Assembly: GCA_035697245.1 (NCBI GenBank) | Contig: DASSDH010000191.1 | Coordinates: 1-33,219, forward strand | Length of the DNA: 33,219 nucleotides | Direction of reading: 5' to 3' | Origin: JACVRX01 sp035697245 | Lineage (GTDB): Bacteria; Actinomycetota; Actinomycetes; Jiangellales; Jiangellaceae | Shown here: in pieces, positions 15,573 to 23,695 of the stretch | Numbering within the stretch: position 1 is the first letter of the stretch | Layout: each line of letters opens with the position of its first letter | Translations under genes and position numbers: made by a program | The notes under the pieces: generated by a model | What the model was told of the DNA's origin: nothing | Seen by the model: the letters and a program-made list of their open reading frames with translations, nothing else | Databases searched by the model: none

Positions 15573-16573
15573 CCCGCCGGCCCAGCGGTGCCCAAGAGCA
15601 GGTGTCCCGGCTGCTTTCGCTGCTGCCGTACCTGCTGTCCCACCCGAACACCCGGGTTTCAGATGTCGCCGATCTGTTCGGTGTCACCGAGCGGCAGATC
15701 CTGCGCGACCTCAACGTGCTGTGGTTCTCCGGGCTGCCGGGGCTTGCCATGGGCGACTACATCGAGGTTGACATGGACGCCGCCGAGGGCGAGGGCGTCA
15801 TCAACGTCTCGAATGCCGACTACCTGACGCGACCGCTGCGGCTCGGGACCGATGAGGCCTTGGCGCTGGTGGTCGCGCTGCGCACGCTGGGGGCGATACC
15901 TGGTTCTGCCGAGCGCAGCGCGGTTGACCGAGCGGTCGCCAAGCTGGAACGCGCCGCAGGTGCGGCTGCAGAGCGAGCGGCGGCGGTACGGGTGGAGGTC
16001 GACGGCGAAGCTGTCGCCGACGTCGCCGGCACCGTCCGGCGGGCGTTGGACGAGAAGCGCCGGCTGCATCTGTCCTATTGGGTGCCCGGACGCGACGAAA
16101 CCACCGAACGTGACGTCGACCCGATGCGGCTGGCGCTCGCCGACGGCCGGCTGTATTTGGAGGGCTGGTGCCGCCGCGCGGAGTCGGTCCGGCTCTTCCG
16201 GTTAGATCGGATCGCGTCGGTCGCGCTGCTCGACGTCGCGGCGGACGTTCCCGCGGAGGCTCGCTCCAGGGATCTGAGCGCTGGAATCTTCCAGCCGAGC
16301 GCTGACGACATGCTGGTCACGATGGAACTCGAGCCGGCCGGTCGCTGGGTGGCCGACTACTACCCATGCGAGACCGTCGAGGAGGTCGGGTCCGATCGGC
16401 TGCTGATCAGCATTCGCGTTGCCGACCCCCGGTGGATCCGTCGCCTGTGTTTGCGGCTGGGCGGCACCGGGCGGATCGTGGATCCGCAGGATCTCGCCGA
16501 CACCGTTGTCACTGACGCGACTGCCGCCCTGGACGCGTACGCGAGGGACGACCGACCCGTCGCCGCGAGGTAG
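15569..16573 (+). CDS. pafC: WYL-domain transcription regulator PafC
   Basis: A 334-residue partner of PafB with the same plan. The winged helix at about 8-60 contains LSLLPYLLSHPNTRVSDVAD and RQILRDLNVL. A WYL domain at about 170-225 has LHLSYWVPGRD...GRLYLEGWCRRAESVRLFRLDRI, and a C-terminal WCX domain follows. The pair senses DNA damage, possibly through a nucleic-acid ligand on the WYL domain. It overlaps pafB by ATGA and is followed 10 bases later by a small membrane-protein gene. Confidence 0.93.
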   Translation: MTRRPSGAQEQVSRLLSLLPYLLSHPNTRVSDVADLFGVTERQILRDLNVLWFSGLPGLAMGDYIEVDMDAAEGEGVINVSNADYLTRPLRLGTDEALALVVALRTLGAIPGSAERSAVDRAVAKLERAAGAAAERAAAVRVEVDGEAVADVAGTVRRALDEKRRLHLSYWVPGRDETTERDVDPMRLALADGRLYLEGWCRRAESVRLFRLDRIASVALLDVAADVPAEARSRDLSAGIFQPSADDMLVTMELEPAGRWVADYYPCETVEEVGSDRLLISIRVADPRWIRRLCLRLGGTGRIVDPQDLADTVVTDATAALDAYARDDRPVAAR

Positions 16574-16576
16574 GGT
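16571..16576 (+). promoter_or_regulatory. Leaderless promoter -10 of small membrane protein
   Basis: TAGGGT overlaps the stop of pafC and is seven bases before GTG 16584. The block GAGGTAGGGTC resembles those of the arc and pup promoters but lacks their GACGAC arm. Confidence 0.5.
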
Positions 16577-16583
16577 CCAGGTC

Positions 16584-16787
16584 GTGTCGACGCTGGCGGT
16601 TGTTCTCTACCTGGTAGTCGCGGTCACCTTCGTCGCCACGGTGGTTGTCGTCTTCATCAACGGCCGGTCGGTCTACCGCCGAAGCAGGGTGCTCGCACAG
16701 GAGCTGACCAGTCTGGCCGCCGACCTGGAACGAACCATGGATGCCGTCGGGCCGTTCGCCACATCAGACCACCAGCCCGGGAACTGA
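16584..16787 (+). CDS. Small single-span membrane protein of unknown function
   Basis: A 67-residue protein with one strong membrane segment close to the N-terminus (LAVVLYLVVAVTFVATVVVVF). A basic stretch follows (GRSVYRRSRVL), then an amphipathic helix (LTSLAADLERTMDAV), so the tail is predicted to lie in the cytoplasm. I do not recognise the family. The GTG start is supported by a -10 hexamer seven bases upstream; the open frame continues upstream only as an antiphase reading of pafC. It lies between pafC and tatA, so a role near the Tat translocase is possible but unproven. Confidence 0.75.
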   Translation: MSTLAVVLYLVVAVTFVATVVVVFINGRSVYRRSRVLAQELTSLAADLERTMDAVGPFATSDHQPGN

Positions 16788-16797
16788 GCCGGCGGCG

Positions 16798-16803
16798 TAC
16801 GAT
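16798..16803 (+). promoter_or_regulatory. Promoter -10 of tatA
   Basis: TACGAT gives a predicted leader of about 30 bases that ends in GGAG five bases before the ATG, so tatA is an ordinary leadered gene. Confidence 0.4.
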
Positions 16804-16839
16804 CGACAGTGTTCGGCAAACCAACGAGATGGAGTCGCG

Positions 16840-17139
16840 ATGTTCGGCAGGGGTATCCAAGCACCCGAGATCATCCTGATTCTGCTGGTTATCGTCTTGC
16901 TGTTCGGGGCCAAGAAACTGCCCGACCTTGCCCGCGGCGTCGGTCGGTCCCTACGGATCTTCAAGGCAGAGACCAAAGGGATGACCGAGGAGGAGAAGGC
17001 CCAGAAGGCCGAGAGCCCCACCCCGCGTGCACCATTGGAAGTCGAGGCGCACCGCGACGACGTATCCGCGCCGCCAGGCCCGGATCCGGTACGCGATCGG
17101 GTCGGCGATGTCACAGACTCGACTCGGCGTGACGCCTGA
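16840..17139 (+). CDS. tatA: Sec-independent translocase TatA
   Basis: A 99-residue protein. A short periplasmic N-terminus (MFGRGIQAPE) precedes one membrane helix (IILILLVIVLLFGAKKLP). The FGAKKLPDLARGVGRSLRIFKAE hinge and amphipathic helix are the hallmark of TatA. An acidic disordered tail follows. TatA multimers open the membrane for folded proteins carrying twin-arginine signals recognised by TatC, encoded next. The ATG has GGAG five bases before it. Confidence 0.95.
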   Translation: MFGRGIQAPEIILILLVIVLLFGAKKLPDLARGVGRSLRIFKAETKGMTEEEKAQKAESPTPRAPLEVEAHRDDVSAPPGPDPVRDRVGDVTDSTRRDA

Positions 17140-17177
17140 CGGCAGCACCCGGCTCGGCGACGGCGGTTGATCAGGCC

Positions 17178-18062
17178 GTGGCGGCCATGATCGGGCGTCG
17201 TAGCAAAGGATCTGAGCAGCCGCGCGACCCCGAAGGCCGGATGACGCTTGCCGCGCATCTACGCGAGCTGCGTTCCCGGCTGGTCAAGGCAATCCTCGCG
17301 ATTGCCGCAGGCGGCGTGTTCGGGCTGGTTTTCTACCAGCAGATCATCGACGCGTTCATCGGTCCGTTCAAGGACGTCGCCGAATCAGAGGACCTGACCG
17401 CCGAGATCAACTTCGGCGGCATCGCCGATCCGTTCGTGATCCCGCTCAAGATCGCGTTGCTGGTCGGGGTCATCCTCGCCAGCCCGGTCTGGATCTATCA
17501 GATCTGGGCATTCGTCACGCCCGGTCTCTACCGGAACGAGCGCAAGTGGACCGCCCTCGTCATCTTCACCTCGGTTCCGCTGTTCCTGGCCGGCATCGCG
17601 TTGTGCTTTTGGCTATTACCGCGTGGTTTGGCCGTCATCCTCGGCTTTACTCCCGACGACGTCGCGAACATCGTCTTGTTCAGCGACTACCTCAGCTTCG
17701 TCATGCGGCTGGTCCTGGTGTTCGGGATCGCCTTTTTGCTGCCGGTCTTCGTCGTCCTGCTGAATGCCGTCGGTGTGCTCAGCCGGGAGACGCTTTCCAG
17801 TACCAGGCGATGGACAGTGCTCGGCATCTTCGTGTTCGCTGCCATTGCCACCCCCACCGGCGACCCGATCACGATGCTCATGCTTGCCGGCCCGATGTGG
17901 ATCCTGTTCGAGGCCGCCGTGTTGGTCTGCCGGCTGAATGACCGACGGCGTGCCCGCGAAGCCGGGCCGGCCATCGATGACGACGTCGCCTCGGAACTCG
18001 AGCTGGAGCCCGCCGACCCGTCGGACAACCTGCCGTCGCGGCTCGACGACGACGTCACCTGA
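17178..18062 (+). CDS. tatC: Sec-independent translocase TatC
   Basis: A 294-residue receptor of the Tat system. The signature MTLAAHLRELRSRLVKAI begins at about residue 22. Six membrane segments follow, with the family motif IYQIWAFVTPGLYRNERK and the loop glutamates that hold the twin-arginine signal. A hydrophilic acidic C-terminal tail of about 45 residues is common in actinomycetes. The start is either GTG 17178 or ATG 17187, neither with a clear ribosome site. It lies 38 bases after tatA. Confidence 0.95.
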   Translation: MAAMIGRRSKGSEQPRDPEGRMTLAAHLRELRSRLVKAILAIAAGGVFGLVFYQQIIDAFIGPFKDVAESEDLTAEINFGGIADPFVIPLKIALLVGVILASPVWIYQIWAFVTPGLYRNERKWTALVIFTSVPLFLAGIALCFWLLPRGLAVILGFTPDDVANIVLFSDYLSFVMRLVLVFGIAFLLPVFVVLLNAVGVLSRETLSSTRRWTVLGIFVFAAIATPTGDPITMLMLAGPMWILFEAAVLVCRLNDRRRAREAGPAIDDDVASELELEPADPSDNLPSRLDDDVT

Positions 18063-18071
18063 TCGCCCAGT

Positions 18072-18077
18072 TACCCT
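18072..18077 (+). promoter_or_regulatory. Leaderless promoter -10 of the lipid kinase gene
   Basis: TACCCT ends six bases before GTG 18084, and no ribosome site is present. Confidence 0.45.
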
Positions 18078-18083
18078 TCGCGC

Positions 18084-18968
18084 GTGTCCCGTCAGATCAC
18101 GCTGCTCGTGAACCCCACTTCTGGCCACGGCCGTGGCGCGCGGGTCGGTCGGGAGGTCGCGACGCTTCTGTTGGGCGCGGGTCTCGCTGTTCGGCAGCTT
18201 GCCGGCCGGGACGTTCGGGAGAGTCAGGACCTGGCGCACCAGGCCGTCGCCCAGGGAACCGACGCCCTTGTGGTGGTCGGCGGCGACGGCATGGTCCATC
18301 TCGGGCTGCAGGCGGTCGGCGGCACCGACGTCGCATTCGCGGTCGCACCGGCCGGGACCGGCAACGACTTCGCCCGGGCAATAGGGATTCCCTTACGCGA
18401 CCCGGCTGCAGCGGCAGCGATCGTCGTGACCGGCGCCGAGCGCCGAATCGACCTCGGTCGAACCGCCAGCCAGTGGTTCGGCGGCGTCGTCGCTGCGGGG
18501 TTCGACGCCCGAGTGAACGACCGCGCCAACCGGATGAGCTGGCCACGGGGGCGGATGCGGTACAACCTGGCGATGCTGGCCGAGCTCAGCGTATTCCGTC
18601 CCGTCCCGTATGTGCTGGAACTGGACGGGGAGGCATGGCAGACCAGCGCCATGTTGGTCGCCGCGGGCAACATCCCCTCGTACGGCGGCGGAATGAAGGT
18701 GACGCCGGACGCGATCATGGACGACGGGCTGCTCGACGTGATGATCGTCAAGCCACTGTCAAAGGCAAGGTTCATCACGGTCTTTCCCCGGGTCTACACC
18801 GGCTCGCACGTCCGGCTTCCGGTCGTGGAGGTCCGCCGGGCCAAGCGGGTGCACATCGACGCGCCCGGGATCACGGCCTATGCCGACGGCGAACGGCTCG
18901 GCCCACTGCCCCAGACCTTCGACGCCGTGCCCGGCGCCCTGCGCGTGCTCGTCCCTCCTGCGACGTGA
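18084..18968 (+). CDS. Diacylglycerol/lipid kinase, DagK-YegS family
   Basis: A 294-residue kinase. The opening ITLLVNPTSGHGRGARV holds the NP and SG nucleotide contacts, and VVVGGDGMVHLGL is the family GGDG motif. APAGTGNDFARAIGIP is the active-site block. The C-terminal lobe with AYADGERLGPLPQTF carries the general-base region. Such enzymes phosphorylate diacylglycerol or related lipids on the inner face of the membrane; the exact lipid is unknown. It lies 21 bases after tatC, with its own predicted leaderless promoter. Confidence 0.9.
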   Translation: MSRQITLLVNPTSGHGRGARVGREVATLLLGAGLAVRQLAGRDVRESQDLAHQAVAQGTDALVVVGGDGMVHLGLQAVGGTDVAFAVAPAGTGNDFARAIGIPLRDPAAAAAIVVTGAERRIDLGRTASQWFGGVVAAGFDARVNDRANRMSWPRGRMRYNLAMLAELSVFRPVPYVLELDGEAWQTSAMLVAAGNIPSYGGGMKVTPDAIMDDGLLDVMIVKPLSKARFITVFPRVYTGSHVRLPVVEVRRAKRVHIDAPGITAYADGERLGPLPQTFDAVPGALRVLVPPAT

Positions 18969-18990
18969 AGGGCATGCCTGCGCAACCGGC

Positions 18991-18996
18991 TAGATT
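18991..18996 (+). promoter_or_regulatory. Leaderless promoter -10 of helY
   Basis: TAGATT ends six bases before the ATG at 19003, and no ribosome site is seen. Confidence 0.45.
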
Positions 18997-19002
18997 GCCG
19001 GT

Positions 19003-21744
19003 ATGAGCTCGCCCGCGGAGAGCTACGCTGCCGCGCGGCGCCGCCAGTGGGAGAAAGCGAGTGCTCTGGGCCGGTTCCGGGCCGGCTACGAGTTCGCCCT
19101 GGACGAGTTCCAAGTTCAGGCCTGCCAGGCGGTCGAAAGCGGCCGAGGCGTCCTGGTCGCAGCACCAACCGGCGCCGGAAAGACGGTAGTCGGGGAGTTT
19201 GCGGTATATCTCGCGCTCGAGCAGGGTCGCAAGTGCTTCTACACGACGCCGATCAAGGCCTTGTCGAACCAGAAGTACAACGACCTCGTAACCCGGCATG
19301 GGCCGGCCAGGGTGGGCCTGCTCACCGGCGACAACTCGGTGAATCCCGAAGCGCCGATCGTCGTGATGACGACCGAAGTCCTGCGCAACATGCTTTACGC
19401 GGGCTCGTCGACGCTCGCGGGGCTCGGTTACGTCGTCATGGACGAGGTTCACTATCTTGCCGACCGATTCCGGGGTGCGGTGTGGGAAGAGGTGATCATC
19501 CACCTGCCAGCGTCGGTCACGGTGGTTTCGCTGTCGGCCACCGTGTCCAACGCGGAGGAGTTCGGGGAGTGGCTGTCGATGGTGCGGGGCGACACCGACG
19601 TCGTCGTGGAGGAACGACGTCCCGTGCCGCTGTGGCAGCACGTCATGGTCGGTTCGCGCCTGCTCGACCTGTTCGTCACCGGTGGCCCTGATGACGGGCA
19701 ACGGCGGGTCAACCCCGAGCTGGTCCGCTACGCGCGCGACGAACAGCGTTTCGCCCGAGTGGCTGACCGGCGGCCGAACCGTGGCGGGCATCGGCGCCGG
19801 CGCAGTGGAGGGGCGTATACGCCGAACAGGGTCGACGTCCTCGACCGGCTCGATCGGGCCGATCTGCTACCGGCGATCGTCTTCGTGTTCAGCCGGGTCG
19901 GTTGCGACGCGGCGGTGCGCCAGTGCCTGGACGCCGGGGTTCGACTCACCTTGCCCGAGGAGCGTGACGAGATTCGCGCGATCGTCGAGGAGCGGTGCGC
20001 CGACCTCCCCGACGAGGACTTGCACGTCCTCGGCTACCACGACTGGGTCGACGGTCTGGAACGCGGGTTGGCCGCCCACCACGCCGGAATGCTGCCGACA
20101 TTCAAGGAAGTGGTCGAGGAGCTTTTCGTCCGCGGTCTTGTCCGTGCGGTGTTCGCGACGGAGACCCTTGCACTCGGGATCAACATGCCGGCCCGGTCCG
20201 TCGTCATCGAGCGCCTGGTGAAGTGGAACGGCGAGACCCATGCCGAGATCACACCGGGGGAGTACACCCAGCTCACCGGCCGGGCGGGCCGCCGGGGTAT
20301 AGACGCCGAGGGACATGGCATCGTGCTCTGGCAGCCCGGACTCGATCCGATGGCAGTGGCCGGTCTCGCCTCGACACGTACCTATCCGCTGCGGTCGTCG
20401 TTCCGCCCGTCGTACAACATGGCCGTAAACCTGGTCGGCCAGGTGGGCCGGGCTCGGGCGAGGGACCTCCTGGAGTCCTCGTTCGCCCAGTTCCAGGCCG
20501 ACCGGGCCGTCGTGGCCCTGGCCCGCACGGTGCGCCGGCACGAGGAGGCACTCGACGGGTATCGCGAGGCGATGACCTGCCACCTCGGCGACTTCGAGGA
20601 ATACGCGTTGCTGCGCCGGCAGATCTCCGACCGCGAAGCCGCTCTGGCCCGGCAGGGAACGGCCCTCCGCCGAGCGGCCGCCGCCGAAGCGCTCGAGCGG
20701 CTGCGGCCCGGCGACATCGTCCGCGTACCTTCCGGCAAGTTCGCCGGCGTCGCGGTGGTGCTCGACCCAGGTACGTCGACGTCAGGACGCGGCGACGGGC
20801 CCCGGCCGACGGTGCTCACCGAAGCTCGGCAGGTGCGGCGGCTCTCGCTGGTGGACTTTCCGGTCGCCGTCGAGCCGCTTGCGCGGCTACGGATCCCCCG
20901 CACATTCAACCCGAAGGCGGCGACGTCGCGGCGCGACCTGGCCGCGGCGCTGCGAGCGAAAGTGCCATTCCAGGGTGGGCGGCCGCGACCCCGGCCGCCG
21001 CTGGCCGCCGCTGACGACGACGAGCTGCTCGATATGCGGCGGCGGCTGCGTGCTCACCCGTGCCACGGATGCGCTGACCGGGAGGAGCATGCCCGGTGGG
21101 CCGAGCGATGGCTGCGGCTGCGCCGCGAGACCGAGCAGCTGCAGCGCCGAGTAGAGACCCGCACGAATACCATCGCCCGGCAGTTCGACCGGGTCTGTGC
21201 CGTGTTGGAAACCATGGGTTACCTCCGGGGCGACGAGGTCACGTCGGCCGGCCGCCGGCTGGCCCGGCTCTACACCGAGCTCGACCTGCTCGCCGCCGAA
21301 GCATTGCGGGAAGGACTGTGGGACGACCTCGATGCGGCCGAGCTCGCCGCGTGCCTGTCTGCGCTCAGCTACGAGTCGCGGCAGCCGGATGACGCCGTCC
21401 CTCCGCCGCTGCCACCCGGCCATGTACCGGATGTTCTCGGCGAGATGGTTCGGCTCTGGGGCCATCTCGACGACTTGGAGAAGGAGCACAACCTGGATTT
21501 CCTGCGCGAGCCCGATCTGGGTTTCGCAAACGTGGCCTGGCGGTGGGCCAAGGGAGATCGACTCGAGTCGGTTCTGACCGAGGCCGACCTGACTGCCGGC
21601 GACTTCGTTCGGGCGATGCGCCAGCTGCTCGATCTGCTCGACCAGGTCGCCGACGCCGCCGGCGACACTCCGCTCCGACACGCCGCCCGCCAGGCGGCGC
21701 AGGCACTTCGCCGCGGGGTCGTCGACTACGCCACACTGTCGTAA
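19003..21744 (+). CDS. helY: Ski2/Mtr4-like DEAD/DEAH-box helicase HelY
   Basis: A 913-residue superfamily 2 helicase like mycobacterial Rv2092c. FQVQACQAVESGRG is the Q-type entry motif. Walker A AAPTGAGKT is at about 53-61, DEVH at about 147-150, and SATVSN is motif III. HHAGMLPTFKEVVEELF, FATETLALGINMPARSVVI and QLTGRAGRRGID form the second RecA-like domain. The long C-terminal half has a KOW-like beta part (RPGDIVRVPSGKFAG) and a DSHCT-type helical domain near the end. Relatives unwind RNA for decay; the bacterial role is less clear. The position after the lipid kinase matches the mycobacterial order. Confidence 0.93.
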   Translation: MSSPAESYAAARRRQWEKASALGRFRAGYEFALDEFQVQACQAVESGRGVLVAAPTGAGKTVVGEFAVYLALEQGRKCFYTTPIKALSNQKYNDLVTRHGPARVGLLTGDNSVNPEAPIVVMTTEVLRNMLYAGSSTLAGLGYVVMDEVHYLADRFRGAVWEEVIIHLPASVTVVSLSATVSNAEEFGEWLSMVRGDTDVVVEERRPVPLWQHVMVGSRLLDLFVTGGPDDGQRRVNPELVRYARDEQRFARVADRRPNRGGHRRRRSGGAYTPNRVDVLDRLDRADLLPAIVFVFSRVGCDAAVRQCLDAGVRLTLPEERDEIRAIVEERCADLPDEDLHVLGYHDWVDGLERGLAAHHAGMLPTFKEVVEELFVRGLVRAVFATETLALGINMPARSVVIERLVKWNGETHAEITPGEYTQLTGRAGRRGIDAEGHGIVLWQPGLDPMAVAGLASTRTYPLRSSFRPSYNMAVNLVGQVGRARARDLLESSFAQFQADRAVVALARTVRRHEEALDGYREAMTCHLGDFEEYALLRRQISDREAALARQGTALRRAAAAEALERLRPGDIVRVPSGKFAGVAVVLDPGTSTSGRGDGPRPTVLTEARQVRRLSLVDFPVAVEPLARLRIPRTFNPKAATSRRDLAAALRAKVPFQGGRPRPRPPLAAADDDELLDMRRRLRAHPCHGCADREEHARWAERWLRLRRETEQLQRRVETRTNTIARQFDRVCAVLETMGYLRGDEVTSAGRRLARLYTELDLLAAEALREGLWDDLDAAELAACLSALSYESRQPDDAVPPPLPPGHVPDVLGEMVRLWGHLDDLEKEHNLDFLREPDLGFANVAWRWAKGDRLESVLTEADLTAGDFVRAMRQLLDLLDQVADAAGDTPLRHAARQAAQALRRGVVDYATLS

Positions 21745-21786
21745 TTCTTCATAGCTCGGCGTATCACCAACAACCACGGGTCCTCC

Positions 21787-21792
21787 TAGTCT
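21787..21792 (+). promoter_or_regulatory. Promoter -10 of the CHAT gene
   Basis: TAGTCT gives a leader of about 28 bases containing the purine-rich GGGAGGGGAGGGG ribosome site just before ATG 21827. Confidence 0.4.
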
Positions 21793-21826
21793 CTAGAGCA
21801 AGGCACGCCGCGGGAGGGGAGGGGCG

Positions 21827-23695
21827 ATGCCGGGTCATCAGTACGCCAACTTCGACATCCTTCTCGAGAGCGTTCGTGACCAGTACGAGGTCAAGGTGCT
21901 CTCGTCGCCGGTGGGGGAGTCACCGACTCGGATGTTCGAGATGCCGATCTCCGACCTCGAGCTGCGCAATCTCGTACTCGAGTTACGCAATGCCCCCGAG
22001 GTTGTCCGTGACATCTCCACCGCGGCGCCCCCGGCCGCGGATCTCGTGCGCGATGTCGGTGCGCGCCTGTTCGACTCGTTGTTCCGCGATCAGATACTGA
22101 GCTGTCTGCACAGAAGCATCGACAACGTCAAACACCAACACGACGCTGGCTTGCGCATTCGGCTGCATTTCTCCGACGCCCCCGAACTGGCTCGGCTGCC
22201 GTGGGAGATGCTCTACGACCACGCGAATCGGAACTTCCTCGGACTCGTCCAACTGACGCCGATCATCCGCTACATCGAGCTGCCACGGGTGTCGCTCCCG
22301 CCGGTACCACGCGGGCCGTTGCGCATGTTGGTCCTGGTCTCGAGTCCGGTGGACTATCCGCCGCTGGATGTCGATCACGAGCTCACCAAACTGGCCGAGG
22401 CGACCGACGCGTTGGTTCGCAGTGGTCGGCTCGTCGTGGAGGCCCTGCCCGAGCCGACCATGGAAGCTCTCGAGTTCGCAGGCCGGCAGCCGTATCACCT
22501 GCTGCACTACGTCGGCCACGGAGGTGTCACCCACGACGGGAAGGGTGTCCTGGTGTTCTGCGACTCCAACGGTCGGGGCCAGTTCGAAAGTGGTGTCGAT
22601 CTCGGCCAACAACTGGCCGATGCCGATTCCTTAGGCTTGGTCGTTCTCAATTCGTGCCGCGGGGTGAACGTCGGCTCGATCGATCCCTTCGGCGGGACCG
22701 CTGAGAGCCTCGTCCTGCAAGGCGTCCCGGCCGTGGTCGCGATGCAGTTCGAGATCACCGACCGAGCTGCGCTGAAATTCTCTCAGAGTCTCTACGAGGC
22801 GTTGGCCGCCGGCCGGCCGGTCGATGCCGCCGTCACCCAGGCCCGCCGAACGCTTCATGCAGCGGCCCGGGCGGAGTGGGCGACACCAGTTCTCTACATG
22901 CGCGCCCCCGATGGCCGGCTGTTCGACCCGGTGCCCGAGCGACCAGTTCCGCCGACGCCGCCGCCAGAGACGCCACCGCGTCCGGTGCCGCACCTCCCTT
23001 CATCCCCGCCACTGGAGGCTCCACCACGCACCGGGCCGCCGACGGTCCCGCCACCACCGCCTCTGCCGCCACAACCGCCGCCGGCGTCGGCGGCTGGCTC
23101 AACCGCGCTCGCGCTGAGCCCGCTCGGAATCCTGACGGTTTCTCTTCCCTTCCTGGTCTGGGCGATCCAGACCGGTCGCCGTGACCTGTGGCTACGCACG
23201 GCGATCTATGTGCTGGCGACTATCGGACTGTTCGTCACTTCGGTACCTGCTACCGACGTGGCCTCGACCGAGAGCGAGGCCGCCTCAACGTGGTTGGGCT
23301 TCGGGTCGATCATCCTGATCACTGTTGCCATCGTCGATGCCTTCCGGATTCGGAAATGGGTAGCGGAGGACACGCAACGACGTTTGTGGGCCCGGACGGT
23401 CGCTGCACAGGATCCGGATGCCGCCGCTGCATGGCGCCTCGGCCGACCAGACCTCACCGGGGGCCGGCGCGATGGCGGCCTGGTCGACGTCAACGGCACC
23501 TCGGCCGTCGGCCTGCGACGGTTCCTCGGCCTGAGTCGAGCCGAGGCCCGCCGCGTCGAGGTGGCTCGGGGCTCGAATGGGGGGCCTGCGCGGTCCCGAC
23601 GACCTGGTCACCGAGGCAGGCATTCCACGGATGACCGTCGACCGGGCGAAGGATCGCCTGTTGTTCCTCCGACCCCGCTAGTGTCCCGCGTCTGA
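21827..23695 (+). CDS. CHAT (caspase-like) membrane protein with HhH tail, frameshifted
   Basis: The open frame codes 622 residues. The N-terminal region (FDILLESVRDQYEVKVLSSP) is of the kind that precedes CHAT domains. The CHAT protease fold spans about 110-365, with His231 in HYVGHGG and Cys277 in VVLNSCRG as the likely dyad. A proline-rich linker runs from about 368 to 420. Three hydrophobic spans lie at about 430-447, 453-472 and 488-506. An HhH segment begins at GLVDVNGTSAVGLRRFLGLSRAEARR. In the run of six G (23579-23584) the frame is lost. The +1 frame continues coding (GGLRGPDDLVTEAG, DRLLFLRPR) to TAG at 23679-23681. As sequenced, the ORF instead runs into the insertion element. It occupies the position of the mycobacterial membrane gene Rv2091c. 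A membrane-tied caspase-like effector is an inference. Confidence 0.85.
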   Translation: MPGHQYANFDILLESVRDQYEVKVLSSPVGESPTRMFEMPISDLELRNLVLELRNAPEVVRDISTAAPPAADLVRDVGARLFDSLFRDQILSCLHRSIDNVKHQHDAGLRIRLHFSDAPELARLPWEMLYDHANRNFLGLVQLTPIIRYIELPRVSLPPVPRGPLRMLVLVSSPVDYPPLDVDHELTKLAEATDALVRSGRLVVEALPEPTMEALEFAGRQPYHLLHYVGHGGVTHDGKGVLVFCDSNGRGQFESGVDLGQQLADADSLGLVVLNSCRGVNVGSIDPFGGTAESLVLQGVPAVVAMQFEITDRAALKFSQSLYEALAAGRPVDAAVTQARRTLHAAARAEWATPVLYMRAPDGRLFDPVPERPVPPTPPPETPPRPVPHLPSSPPLEAPPRTGPPTVPPPPPLPPQPPPASAAGSTALALSPLGILTVSLPFLVWAIQTGRRDLWLRTAIYVLATIGLFVTSVPATDVASTESEAASTWLGFGSIILITVAIVDAFRIRKWVAEDTQRRLWARTVAAQDPDAAAAWRLGRPDLTGGRRDGGLVDVNGTSAVGLRRFLGLSRAEARRVEVARGSNGGPARSRRPGHRGRHSTDDRRPGEGSPVVPPTPLVSRV

